Positions 8,321 through 15,934 of a DNA stretch of 64,000 nt are shown piece after piece. Under the pieces are notes generated by a model, which was not told the origin of the DNA, did not search any database, and saw nothing but the letters and a program-made list of their open reading frames with translations. A program made the translations under genes and the position numbers. This DNA comes from Novosphingobium endophyticum (GTDB taxonomy: Bacteria > Pseudomonadota > Alphaproteobacteria > Sphingomonadales > Sphingomonadaceae). Each line of letters begins with the position of its first letter. Position 1 is the stretch's first letter. The stretch spans positions 1 through 64,000 of the forward strand of contig NZ_BMHK01000011.1 of the NCBI RefSeq assembly GCF_014640675.1, given 5' to 3'.

Positions 8321-10819
8321 TTGAGATTTCAGAAATCCATTGCGTTTGCCGGCATTAGCCTGGCGGCATTTGCGGCGCCAGCCCTGGCGCAGGAGGCCAG
8401 TGAGCAAGTGCCCGAGGCCACGTCGGAAGCCGAGACGACGAACGAGATCATCGTTCAGGCCCGTCGGCGCGACGAAAGTCTTCAGGACGTCCCGATGGTC
8501 GTCAATGCGGTCACCGCAGACACGATAAACAAGCTCAACATTCGCAGTTTCAGCGAAATCGGCTCGATCGTGCCGGGCCTGCAACTGACACCGAACGCCA
8601 ATGGCATCGGGACATCGTCATCGATCCGCGGCGTCAATCATGATGTCAATGTGAGTGCTGAAAACGGCACGATCCAGTACTACCGCAACGATGCTCCGGT
8701 CCCGTCCAGCTTCGTTTTCCAGACGATGTACGACGTTGGCCAGATTGAGGTACTGCGCGGGCCGCAGGGCACGCTGCGCGGCCGCGCCACGCCGTCCGGC
8801 TCCATCACGATCACCACCCGGCGCCCCGACCTTTCCGAGGTCGGCGGATACGTCGCCGGCACTTTCGGTTCAGGGGCTGTCGCTAACCTGAACGGTGCAA
8901 TGAACATCCCGGTCATCGATAACGTGTTCGCCGTTCGCATAGCCGGTCTTTACAGGTACGACCGCCTCAACCGCGTTGGCAGCGTAAACAGCGATATCGA
9001 TCCGCATAGCGAGACCGAGGCGATCCGCGCCACGGTTCGTTTCGAGCCCACCGACTGGCTGCGCTTCGGCTTTCTCTATGAAGGCATGCGCAACGAGGGC
9101 CGCCGCTTCGACCAGATTCGCTCGGTTGGCGACTACAACCCTGCTTATGTGCCGTCGAGTAATGCTCCCGATTATGGGCGCATTGCGCTGGATGACTACC
9201 TGTCGGTGCAGGCGCGGCCGAGCCTGACGGGCCAGACCTTCAAATTCTACAACTGGAACGCGGAAGCCGACATCCTCGGCCAGAGGTTGATCTACGCCGG
9301 TTCGCGCACCTTCCAGCACTACACGAGCGATGGCGTGCGCGACCTCGCGAACTTCTTCCCCGATCTGGAGATCTCCCAGGCTGCGGATACGCGCGGAACG
9401 GCCAGCAGCCATGAAGTGCGCCTTCAGAACATGGACCGCATCGCAGACCTGTTCGACTACGTGATCGGTTACTTCCGCTATTCGGTGCCGTCGCGCACGG
9501 TCCTGAGCGACAAGAGCATCACGCAACTCCGTCTTGCCGGCCTGGGTATCCCGCTCGGGCCGCCGAGCGTGACCGCAGTGCCCATCTACCTGCCGCCCGG
9601 AAATCCGACCGAAGAGTCGTTCTTCGGCAACGTCACTCTGCATCTGGGCGAAGCTACCGAAATCTCGAGCGGTCTGCGCCGCCTGCACTTCAAGGACTTC
9701 CGCGACGGCTTGTTCATCAATTGCACACCGGCAGGCTATGAGGCCGGTTCATGCGCCCGCCAGAATGGTACGCAGTCGGACGTCAAGGAAAACGCGACGA
9801 TCTACAGCGCGAGCATCAAGCACCGCTTCAACGACCACATCATGGCTTATGCGGCCACGGGCAGTTCGTGGCGTCCGCCGGTCGTGGCGATCGGCAACTT
9901 CACCAACGCCGACTATACTCCCAACGAAGTGGCGCACATTTCGCTGCCCTCGGAAACCTCGAAGTCCTATGAAGCCGGCATCAAGACCGAGTGGCTCGAT
10001 CGCAAACTGATTTTCAACCTGACCGGCTACCACCAGAAGTACAAAAACTACCCTTACCGAGCAGGCGGCGCGGGAATCCAGTACATCAACATCAATACCG
10101 CCGGTGCGCGTTCGATCGCCAACTTCAACTTCGTCAGCGCGGTCCCGGTCGAGGTCAACGGCGTTGAGGCGGAGCTGTCCTTCGCTCCTTCGTCGAACTT
10201 CAGCTTCGGCGCCAGCGTCAACTATGCCAAGAGCAAGATCGGCGAGGCGCTGCTTGCCTGCACCGACGCGCTCAATAACCAGACCGGTGCGGTGGGTTCG
10301 GACGGCATTCCGGATACGAGCAGTCCGAGCCTGCAGAACATGGTTGACGCTTATAACGGCGAGCGCCTTGCGATTTGCCCCGGCGGCAAACAGAGCGCCA
10401 CGTTCCAGCCAAAGTGGAGCGGCGTCGTTCAGGGGGAATACAATCGCCCCCTCACGGCGGCGATGGAGGGGTACTTGCGGGGCCTCCTTAGCTGGCGCGG
10501 AATGTCGGAAACCGATCCCAACAACCGTTTCGACGATGTCGGGGCCTATGGCATCCTCAACCTCTACGGCGGCTTGCGCGATTGGGGCGGCGCGTGGGAG
10601 GTTTCTGTCTATGCGAAGAACATCTTCGACATGACGAAGCTGGTCAACCAGGACGACCTGCCGCAATTCACAACGGTCACGGACGTATTCCTGGCGCCGC
10701 CGACTTTCAGCGTCGCGGGTATCGGTTCGACGGTTTACAACAGCCGTTATACCGGCGTTTCCGTGACGCCGCCGCGTGAATTCGGGGTCACCTTCCGCAT
10801 GGCCTTCGGCTCGCGCTGA
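8321..10819 (+). CDS. TonB-dependent outer-membrane receptor 1
   Basis: I place the start at a TTG (8321) with GGGAGGA 8 bases upstream, giving 832 residues with a signal peptide (MRFQKSIAFAG..., cleaved after ALAQ). A plug domain follows, with DVPMVVNAV, NIRSFSEIGSIVPG and VLRGPQGTLRGR, then a 22-strand barrel ending in MAFGSR with an aromatic near the C-terminus. These receptors use TonB energy to import bulky or scarce substrates; sphingomonads have many and lack SusD partners. The protein is clearly paralogous to the receptor at 15935-18346, sharing PREFGVTFR near the end. Placement behind the ferredoxin and under the shared operator suggests uptake of the compound that the P450s oxidise. 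The substrate is not readable from sequence. Confidence 0.93.
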   Translation: MRFQKSIAFAGISLAAFAAPALAQEASEQVPEATSEAETTNEIIVQARRRDESLQDVPMVVNAVTADTINKLNIRSFSEIGSIVPGLQLTPNANGIGTSSSIRGVNHDVNVSAENGTIQYYRNDAPVPSSFVFQTMYDVGQIEVLRGPQGTLRGRATPSGSITITTRRPDLSEVGGYVAGTFGSGAVANLNGAMNIPVIDNVFAVRIAGLYRYDRLNRVGSVNSDIDPHSETEAIRATVRFEPTDWLRFGFLYEGMRNEGRRFDQIRSVGDYNPAYVPSSNAPDYGRIALDDYLSVQARPSLTGQTFKFYNWNAEADILGQRLIYAGSRTFQHYTSDGVRDLANFFPDLEISQAADTRGTASSHEVRLQNMDRIADLFDYVIGYFRYSVPSRTVLSDKSITQLRLAGLGIPLGPPSVTAVPIYLPPGNPTEESFFGNVTLHLGEATEISSGLRRLHFKDFRDGLFINCTPAGYEAGSCARQNGTQSDVKENATIYSASIKHRFNDHIMAYAATGSSWRPPVVAIGNFTNADYTPNEVAHISLPSETSKSYEAGIKTEWLDRKLIFNLTGYHQKYKNYPYRAGGAGIQYININTAGARSIANFNFVSAVPVEVNGVEAELSFAPSSNFSFGASVNYAKSKIGEALLACTDALNNQTGAVGSDGIPDTSSPSLQNMVDAYNGERLAICPGGKQSATFQPKWSGVVQGEYNRPLTAAMEGYLRGLLSWRGMSETDPNNRFDDVGAYGILNLYGGLRDWGGAWEVSVYAKNIFDMTKLVNQDDLPQFTTVTDVFLAPPTFSVAGIGSTVYNSRYTGVSVTPPREFGVTFRMAFGSR

Positions 10820-10843
10820 CGGCTGGAATGCAGTCAAATGGAA

Positions 10844-10876
10844 GGGCTGCGGAACGCGGGTTCCGCAGCCCTTTTT
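10844..10876 (+). terminator. Strong intrinsic terminator after TonB receptor 1
   Basis: A perfect 12-base stem (GGGCTGCGGAAC paired with GTTCCGCAGCCC) with a 4-base loop is followed by TTTTT. It starts 25 bases after the receptor stop and also separates it from the convergent SDR gene. Confidence 0.9.
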
Positions 10877-10922
10877 CGGTTGGCACCGCGCCCCTTTGGA
10901 TACGTGGGCGGTGTCTCGCTAT

Positions 10923-11717
10923 TCAACCCGCGGACTTAGCGGCGAACTGCGTAAGCGGTGTCGAAAGCGCGCCGTCAAGGCGGATTGTCTGCCCGTTGAG
11001 GAACGGGGTGCGTAAGATCGCCTCGACGAGCGAGGCGAACTCCTCCGGATTTCCGAAGCGTTTGGGGAAGGCGATGTTGCTGGTCAGTTCGTCGAGCAGG
11101 GACTGTGGTGCCCCAGCGAGGCGCGGCGTCCAGATCGGGCCCGGCGCAATGGCGCAGGCGCGTACGCCGATCGGCGCGAGATCGCGCGCCATCGTCAGAG
11201 TCAGGGCCGCGATGCCCGCCTTGGCGGCGGCATAGGCCGCCTGCCGGCCCTGTCCGTCGAAGGCGGCGGTGGACGAGGTGTTCACGATGACGCCGCGCTG
11301 GTCATCCTCATCGGGCGCATTGGCGGCGAATGCGGCGGCGCTTAGGCGGCACACGTTGAATGGACCCATCAGATGCAGGTCGAGCATTTCGCGGAACGTC
11401 CCCATGTCGTGCGGGGTGCCGTCTGCCGTCGCGGTTGCCGGTGTCTCGATCGCGACTCCGGCTGAATTGACGTTGATCGAAAAGACGCCGAGCTTCTTCG
11501 TCTCCTCGATCGCGGCAAGTACATCGTCCTCGCTGTTATGATCTCCGGCAAAAGGCGCGGCGCGGCCGCCGAGTTCGTCCGCCAGGGCCTTCGCGCGTTC
11601 GAACTCGGGCTCGAAAATCACGACTCCCACACCCAGCTCGAACAGGCGGCGGGTCGTTGCGCCGCCCAGGCCGCCCGCGCCGCCGGTGACAAGAGCCGAA
11701 CACTCTTTAAATTTCAT
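10923..11717 (-). CDS. SDR, type-II 3-hydroxyacyl-CoA / 17-beta-hydroxysteroid dehydrogenase-like
   Basis: The 264-residue protein is a classical short-chain dehydrogenase. It has TGGAGGLG for NAD(H) binding at 11-18, NSAG at 84-87, catalytic Ser at 148/149 and Tyr162-x3-Lys166. The block RDLAPIGVRACAIAPGPIWTPRL resembles HSD10-type enzymes, which oxidise 3-hydroxyacyl-CoAs or ring hydroxyls of steroid-like compounds with NAD. It is convergent with TonB receptor 1 and lies 271 bases downstream of the P450-1 gene on the same strand. It could therefore oxidise an alcohol made by that P450, which is inference. Family call is secure, exact substrate is not. Confidence 0.88.
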   Translation of the reverse strand: MKFKECSALVTGGAGGLGGATTRRLFELGVGVVIFEPEFERAKALADELGGRAAPFAGDHNSEDDVLAAIEETKKLGVFSINVNSAGVAIETPATATADGTPHDMGTFREMLDLHLMGPFNVCRLSAAAFAANAPDEDDQRGVIVNTSSTAAFDGQGRQAAYAAAKAGIAALTLTMARDLAPIGVRACAIAPGPIWTPRLAGAPQSLLDELTSNIAFPKRFGNPEEFASLVEAILRTPFLNGQTIRLDGALSTPLTQFAAKSAG

Positions 11718-11988
11718 GATTGCATCTCCGTTTGATCGGGCCGCGCATCATGCTTTCCCTTGCGCCTGGCTACCCGTCGAGAGTGCCGAATGCCCGCCTT
11801 AGCCTATCGACGATGGCTCTATGATAGTCCGCGGCTTCCTTGGGACGAGGGCGGCCATCGCCCGAGCCCCTTGGAACTGCCCTGTCAACAACGATGATCC
11901 CTGGGCACGGCCTTCCATGAGCGATCAGCGATGGACTTGGCCGCCCCGGCTACCTGGGCTCAGCGCCGGAGGATGCGTGCGGCCGGTT

Positions 11989-13557
11989 TCAACCGATTTC
12001 CGCCAGCGACTTGTTCAGCGCGGCCAGGCTTTCATCGGAGAACTGTCCCGGCGCGAACTTCTGTACAGCCTTGAGCGTCATGCGCTTGGCCATGCCGATG
12101 CGTTTGTCGGTCGTCACGCCGGGGAAGTGGCGGTCGAGCACCGCCGCCGCCGCCGGGTCGGCGAGCAGTTCGGCGATGGTTGAACTCTCGACCGAGAAAC
12201 GTGCCTCGGCCGGCGCGGCGGCTTGTTCCGGCGTGGCTTCGGCGTCGGTGCCGACGAGCGAGTTCTCGGGACGGCCCGGGAAGTTCGACGAAGGCGTGAG
12301 CTTGACGTGCAATTCGGAAAGTCCGCGGATGATGAAACTTGGCTCGTAGTCTAGCTCGCGGTTGCCGCGCGGGCCGTGCTTGGTCTCGTCAAGATCGATG
12401 TTGGAGGTGTGCTCGAAGAAGCGCTCCAGAATCACGCGTACTTCGACACGGGCGAGTGGAGCGCCGGCGCAAACATGCTTACCGCGTCCGAAACCGACAT
12501 GTTCCTTGGACTTCGGACGATCGAGCTTGAGGTCCACAGGCTCTACCCAGCGCGCGGAATCGCGATTGGCGGCGGACAGCGCCACCAGTACCTTGGTGCC
12601 GGCCGGAACATGCAGATCGCCGATCCTGGTGTCGTGCCGGGCGAGGCGCGCGGTCTGCTTGGTCGAACCTTCGAGGCGCAGAACTTCCTCGAGGAAATCC
12701 GGAATAAGCGAGGGATCTGCACGCAGCTTGACCTGAAGGCCGGGCACTTCGGTGATGTACTTCATTGACGTTCCCAGCAGCTTTGCGCTGGTGTCCTGCC
12801 CGGCGCCGAACAGGAAGGTCGCGGTCTGGACTAGGTCCATCAGCTCCGGTTCCTCGCCGTTGGGGTACTTGGCCTGCGCGAATTCGGTAAGGATATCCTC
12901 GCGAGGCCTCGCGCGGCGATCGTTGATGTAGTCGACGAAGTAGCCGGCCATGATCATGAACGGATGATTTTCCGCCAACTGCTCGTTGCCTTCCAGGCTG
13001 CCCGGCGGCGGCGCGGCGGCGATGGCGTCCATGAAACGCTGGCGATCGTCCGCTGGCACGCCGAGCAGGTCAGCGATGACGAGCGTGACGAACGGCGTCG
13101 CGATCGTCTTGATCAACTCGCAACCGCCGTCGGCCACAGCGTTGCGGACCAACTCGTCCGAATATGCGGCGATGAACTCTTCATTCTTCTTGAGCTTCGA
13201 GGGCGTGAACAGTCTGTTGACGAGCGAACGCATCTGCGTGTGCTTGTCGTCATCGAGATTCACCAGCAGGTCGCCGCCGATGATCTCGCCGCGATGGGCC
13301 TCGATCTGGTCGGTGATGTCGGAGCCATGCGGTTCAAAGGGCAGCGGCAGAGCCGCGCCCTGCAAGCCGATAATCGCCGAGAAATCCTCGTTGTTGCGCA
13401 GGATCTCCAAGGTTTCCTCGAACCCGGTGACGACGAGATAGTCCTTGCCGGGCGGCTGGAAGACGGGACCGTGCTGCCGCACCGCTTCGAAATAAGCATA
13501 GGGATCCTTCAGGATCTCATAGTCGGTGAAGTAATCGCGTTCGATCAGCGGCTGCAT
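11989..13557 (-). CDS. Cytochrome P450 (P450-1) with an extra C-terminal helical domain
   Basis: This 522-residue soluble P450 has the I-helix motif GAGQDTS (251-257), Glu291-x2-Arg294 of the K helix, and haem loop FGRGKHVCAG with Cys363 as the iron ligand. The P450 fold ends near 420. A proline/alanine-rich linker (about 425-457) leads to a 64-residue domain, 459-522, with IAELLADPAAAAVLDRH and MAKRMTLKAVQ. That domain matches the small secreted protein at 3479-3799. Bacterial P450s of this class hydroxylate terpenoid, steroid-like or aliphatic substrates using a ferredoxin such as the one at 7854-8171. P450-2 (35805-37097) is a close paralogue that ends where the linker begins here. A variant of the shared operator lies about 170 bases upstream. 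Confidence 0.95.
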   Translation of the reverse strand: MQPLIERDYFTDYEILKDPYAYFEAVRQHGPVFQPPGKDYLVVTGFEETLEILRNNEDFSAIIGLQGAALPLPFEPHGSDITDQIEAHRGEIIGGDLLVNLDDDKHTQMRSLVNRLFTPSKLKKNEEFIAAYSDELVRNAVADGGCELIKTIATPFVTLVIADLLGVPADDRQRFMDAIAAAPPPGSLEGNEQLAENHPFMIMAGYFVDYINDRRARPREDILTEFAQAKYPNGEEPELMDLVQTATFLFGAGQDTSAKLLGTSMKYITEVPGLQVKLRADPSLIPDFLEEVLRLEGSTKQTARLARHDTRIGDLHVPAGTKVLVALSAANRDSARWVEPVDLKLDRPKSKEHVGFGRGKHVCAGAPLARVEVRVILERFFEHTSNIDLDETKHGPRGNRELDYEPSFIIRGLSELHVKLTPSSNFPGRPENSLVGTDAEATPEQAAAPAEARFSVESSTIAELLADPAAAAVLDRHFPGVTTDKRIGMAKRMTLKAVQKFAPGQFSDESLAALNKSLAEIG

Positions 13558-13728
13558 CAGAATCTCCCGTGTGTTCGTGACTGCCCGAAGGCAGATTCAA
13601 CCCTGTGTTGCGATAGCGTCGGACCTGGGCCAGTTAAAAAGGCACGTCACGCATCCACTTCGGATGCGCATGCGTAGCAATATGAAATCGCCAACTCCGA
13701 CCGGGCGCAGTTTCTCCAGATGCTCAAG

Positions 13729-13751
13729 TTACGAGATACAGTGTCGCATAA
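13729..13751. promoter_or_regulatory. Shared operator, site 3 (P450-1)
   Basis: TTACGAGAT-ACAGT-GTCGCATAA has a perfect right arm and 6 of 9 matches in the left arm of the shared inverted repeat. It lies about 170 bases upstream of the P450-1 start. Confidence 0.55.
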
Positions 13752-13819
13752 CAGGCGGTCGACGCCTGCGTCAAGAGGCAATGATGTGGCACGGGCGTCG
13801 GGAGCGGCCTGTCGACGTA

Positions 13820-14872
13820 CTAGCCGGGAAGGCGCAGCATGTAGAGGCCGTAGCCTTCACCGATTTCGCCGGATGCGCTGTCGGATCTCTGGAAGACCAG
13901 CCATTTGCCATCGGGACTGACGATCGGGTTGCTGATATCGCCGGTCGCGCCGGAAGTCGTGCCGCGCACCAGCAAGGTCATCTTCCCGTTTGGGGTCAAC
14001 TGCAGGCGGCAGATGTCGAGCGGCGGCAAACCGGGCTTATCCTGTTTTCCGCACTCGACGGTCGCCCAGTCACCAGCCGGCGCGAGCCCTTCGACTTCAT
14101 TGTAGGCGCCTACGTCGCGGCGATATGTAATGTTGCGGTCCTCGGCGAACCTGCTGCCCATCACCGAGATCGTGAAGGCTCCGCTCTGCATCGGCTCCAT
14201 GCACGAATAGACCACTTCGGTATCGTTATCACGGAAGTCCTGCGGTTCGATGAAACCGCATTCCTTTGGCAGTGCCGGCATGATCTCGCGCTTGCCGGAA
14301 AGGGCGGGGACGCCATTGTGGTACGTCACTTCCGCCACATAGCGCTTCGTGGGGCGCACGAAGGCCAGCTGCCAGCTTTCCTTCGGCTTCAGTTCAGGGT
14401 CGATCACTGTCCACGCGATCAGGTTCGTCTGGCGCGAAACGGCGATGCCTTCGAACACCTGCTGGCCCAGCGGCTGCAGCCCGTGCTTGAGCGTCTTGTC
14501 CAGGACCCACATTTCGAGATGGGCACGGGTGTTGGGGCCTGAACGGACTCGCGGCGCAGTTACCAGGAAGTCGCCGCTGGCGAGGTACTGGATACGCATG
14601 ATGCCCTGATGCGGCAAATGGGCCGTCAGATTGCGTACCTGGCGAGTCGCGACGTCGATCTCGTAGGCATCTCCGTAGGTCCTATCGACGAAGACGATCT
14701 TCTTCCCGTCCGACGAGAAGGCGGCGCGGCCGCCAAAAGGCGTCAGCTCGATTGCGTCCTGGAGCTGCAACTCCGGCTCGGTTGTTTGCGCAAGGGAAGG
14801 TGCCGGGAGCATCGGCACAACTGCCAGACAGCCGACCGCTGCCAGCGCCCGGTGGATCATTTTCATGCGCAT
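13820..14872 (-). CDS. Secreted TolB/WD40-like beta-propeller protein
   Basis: From the ATG at 14872 the product is 350 residues; ATGs at 14866 and 14860 are also possible. A signal peptide ends near PSLAQ. The rest shows repeated blade motifs such as AAFSSDGKKIVFV and NPIVSPDGKWLVFQRS, typical of PD40/TolB-type propellers. Several cysteines (KECGF, YSCMEP, VECGKQ, DICRL) could form disulfides, which fits a periplasmic location. It follows the sugar-isomerase-fold gene by 16 bases and the TonB receptor 2 gene farther upstream, so it is the last gene of that operon. Such propellers bind ligands or partners or act as lyases. Nothing here fixes which. Confidence 0.75.
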   Translation of the reverse strand: MRMKMIHRALAAVGCLAVVPMLPAPSLAQTTEPELQLQDAIELTPFGGRAAFSSDGKKIVFVDRTYGDAYEIDVATRQVRNLTAHLPHQGIMRIQYLASGDFLVTAPRVRSGPNTRAHLEMWVLDKTLKHGLQPLGQQVFEGIAVSRQTNLIAWTVIDPELKPKESWQLAFVRPTKRYVAEVTYHNGVPALSGKREIMPALPKECGFIEPQDFRDNDTEVVYSCMEPMQSGAFTISVMGSRFAEDRNITYRRDVGAYNEVEGLAPAGDWATVECGKQDKPGLPPLDICRLQLTPNGKMTLLVRGTTSGATGDISNPIVSPDGKWLVFQRSDSASGEIGEGYGLYMLRLPG

Positions 14873-14888
14873 GTTCTCTGGCTGTCCT

Positions 14889-15863
14889 TCACGCCTTGAG
14901 CTTCGACAGGAACGCATAGGAGCGGATAGCGGCCTCGATCCTCGGGATGACGAAAGGAGGCTCCTGCTCAACGAGGAAGTGCCTTACGCCGGCGCGATAG
15001 GCGGCCGGGAGGAGCTTGTCCCAGGGCAGCGTTCCCGATCCGACCTCGGCCGGCTTCATGGAAATCCGGAAGCTCTGCGGATTGCCCACGGCCACGTCCT
15101 TGACGTGGAGCAGGCTTACGCGCCCGGCCGCGCGCTTCAGGAATGCGATCGGGTCGAGGCCGGCTGTCGCGATCCAGCCGACGTCCACTTCGAACTTCAC
15201 GAGGTCCGGATCGGTCTCCTTCCAGAGAATGTCCCAGCCGGTCGTCTTCCCGATCGGCGCGAACTCGACGTTGTGGTTGTGATAGCCGACTTTGATGCCC
15301 AGCGGTTTCAGCGCGCTGGCTTTCTCGTTGAGGGTTGCCGCGGTCTTCTTCCAGATGTCCTCGCCGGCGGCGGCGACCGTGCGGGAAATGGCGGCCTCCA
15401 TGGTCTCGCCGGGCTGGGGGCGAAAGTCGCCGGGAATGAGCATGATCGGGGCGACGGCCCACCGCGCGCCCAGCGTTCCCAGATCATCCGCGATCCTGGC
15501 GGGATCGCTCGTCATCGAGAGGCCGGCCGGCCCGCCCATCCCGAGCAGCGGCAGATGGATGCTGCCGATGGTGAGACCTGCCCGCTTTGCGGCGGCGGCT
15601 AGCTCGGCGGGCTGGCGGCCAAGCAGGGCGGGCAGTTCGATCTCGCGGTAGCCGATCCGCGCCACCTGCGCGAACGTCGCGTCGATGTCCTTCCCCGCGT
15701 CGGGACCGAGGGTGTAGATCTGCAGGCCGATCGGAAGGCCGACCCGTTCGAAGAAATTCCTGCGGGTCGCGGCCAGTGTCGTTCCCGGAAGCATGGAGGT
15801 GAATGCCGTTGCACCCATTGCGGTCAGCAACGAACGGCGATTGATTTCCAGCATGTCAGACAT
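14889..15863 (-). CDS. Tat-exported sugar phosphate isomerase/epimerase-fold protein
   Basis: The chosen ATG (15863) gives 324 residues starting MSDMLEINRRSLL, a twin-arginine signal; a longer reading to 15917 hides the signal. The mature part is a xylose-isomerase-like TIM barrel, with GYREIELPALLG, IGSIHLPLLG, KVGYHNHNVEF, FEVDVGW and LLHVKDVAV carrying the usual His/Glu/Asp metal ligands. Export argues against a cytoplasmic phosphosugar substrate. Members of this fold have been shown to cleave 3-keto-glycosides or C-glycosides in other bacteria, so a periplasmic lyase or isomerase on an oxidised sugar is a reasonable inference. It lies between TonB receptor 2 and a propeller gene. A hairpin separates it from the receptor. 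Confidence 0.82.
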   Translation of the reverse strand: MSDMLEINRRSLLTAMGATAFTSMLPGTTLAATRRNFFERVGLPIGLQIYTLGPDAGKDIDATFAQVARIGYREIELPALLGRQPAELAAAAKRAGLTIGSIHLPLLGMGGPAGLSMTSDPARIADDLGTLGARWAVAPIMLIPGDFRPQPGETMEAAISRTVAAAGEDIWKKTAATLNEKASALKPLGIKVGYHNHNVEFAPIGKTTGWDILWKETDPDLVKFEVDVGWIATAGLDPIAFLKRAAGRVSLLHVKDVAVGNPQSFRISMKPAEVGSGTLPWDKLLPAAYRAGVRHFLVEQEPPFVIPRIEAAIRSYAFLSKLKA

Positions 15864-15890
15864 TCCCGTTGGAAGGCGGGGCAAGAAAGA

Positions 15891-15919
15891 TTGTGGCCGG
15901 CGAAGACCGCCGGCCACAA
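15891..15919 (-). terminator. Intrinsic terminator or attenuator after TonB receptor 2
   Basis: A perfect 12-base stem (TTGTGGCCGGCG with its complement) and 5-base loop is followed on the minus strand by TCTTTCTTG. It starts 16 bases after the receptor stop. It would lower, but perhaps not stop, transcription into the isomerase-fold and propeller genes. Confidence 0.75.
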
Positions 15920-15934
15920 CACTATCGCCCGGCG

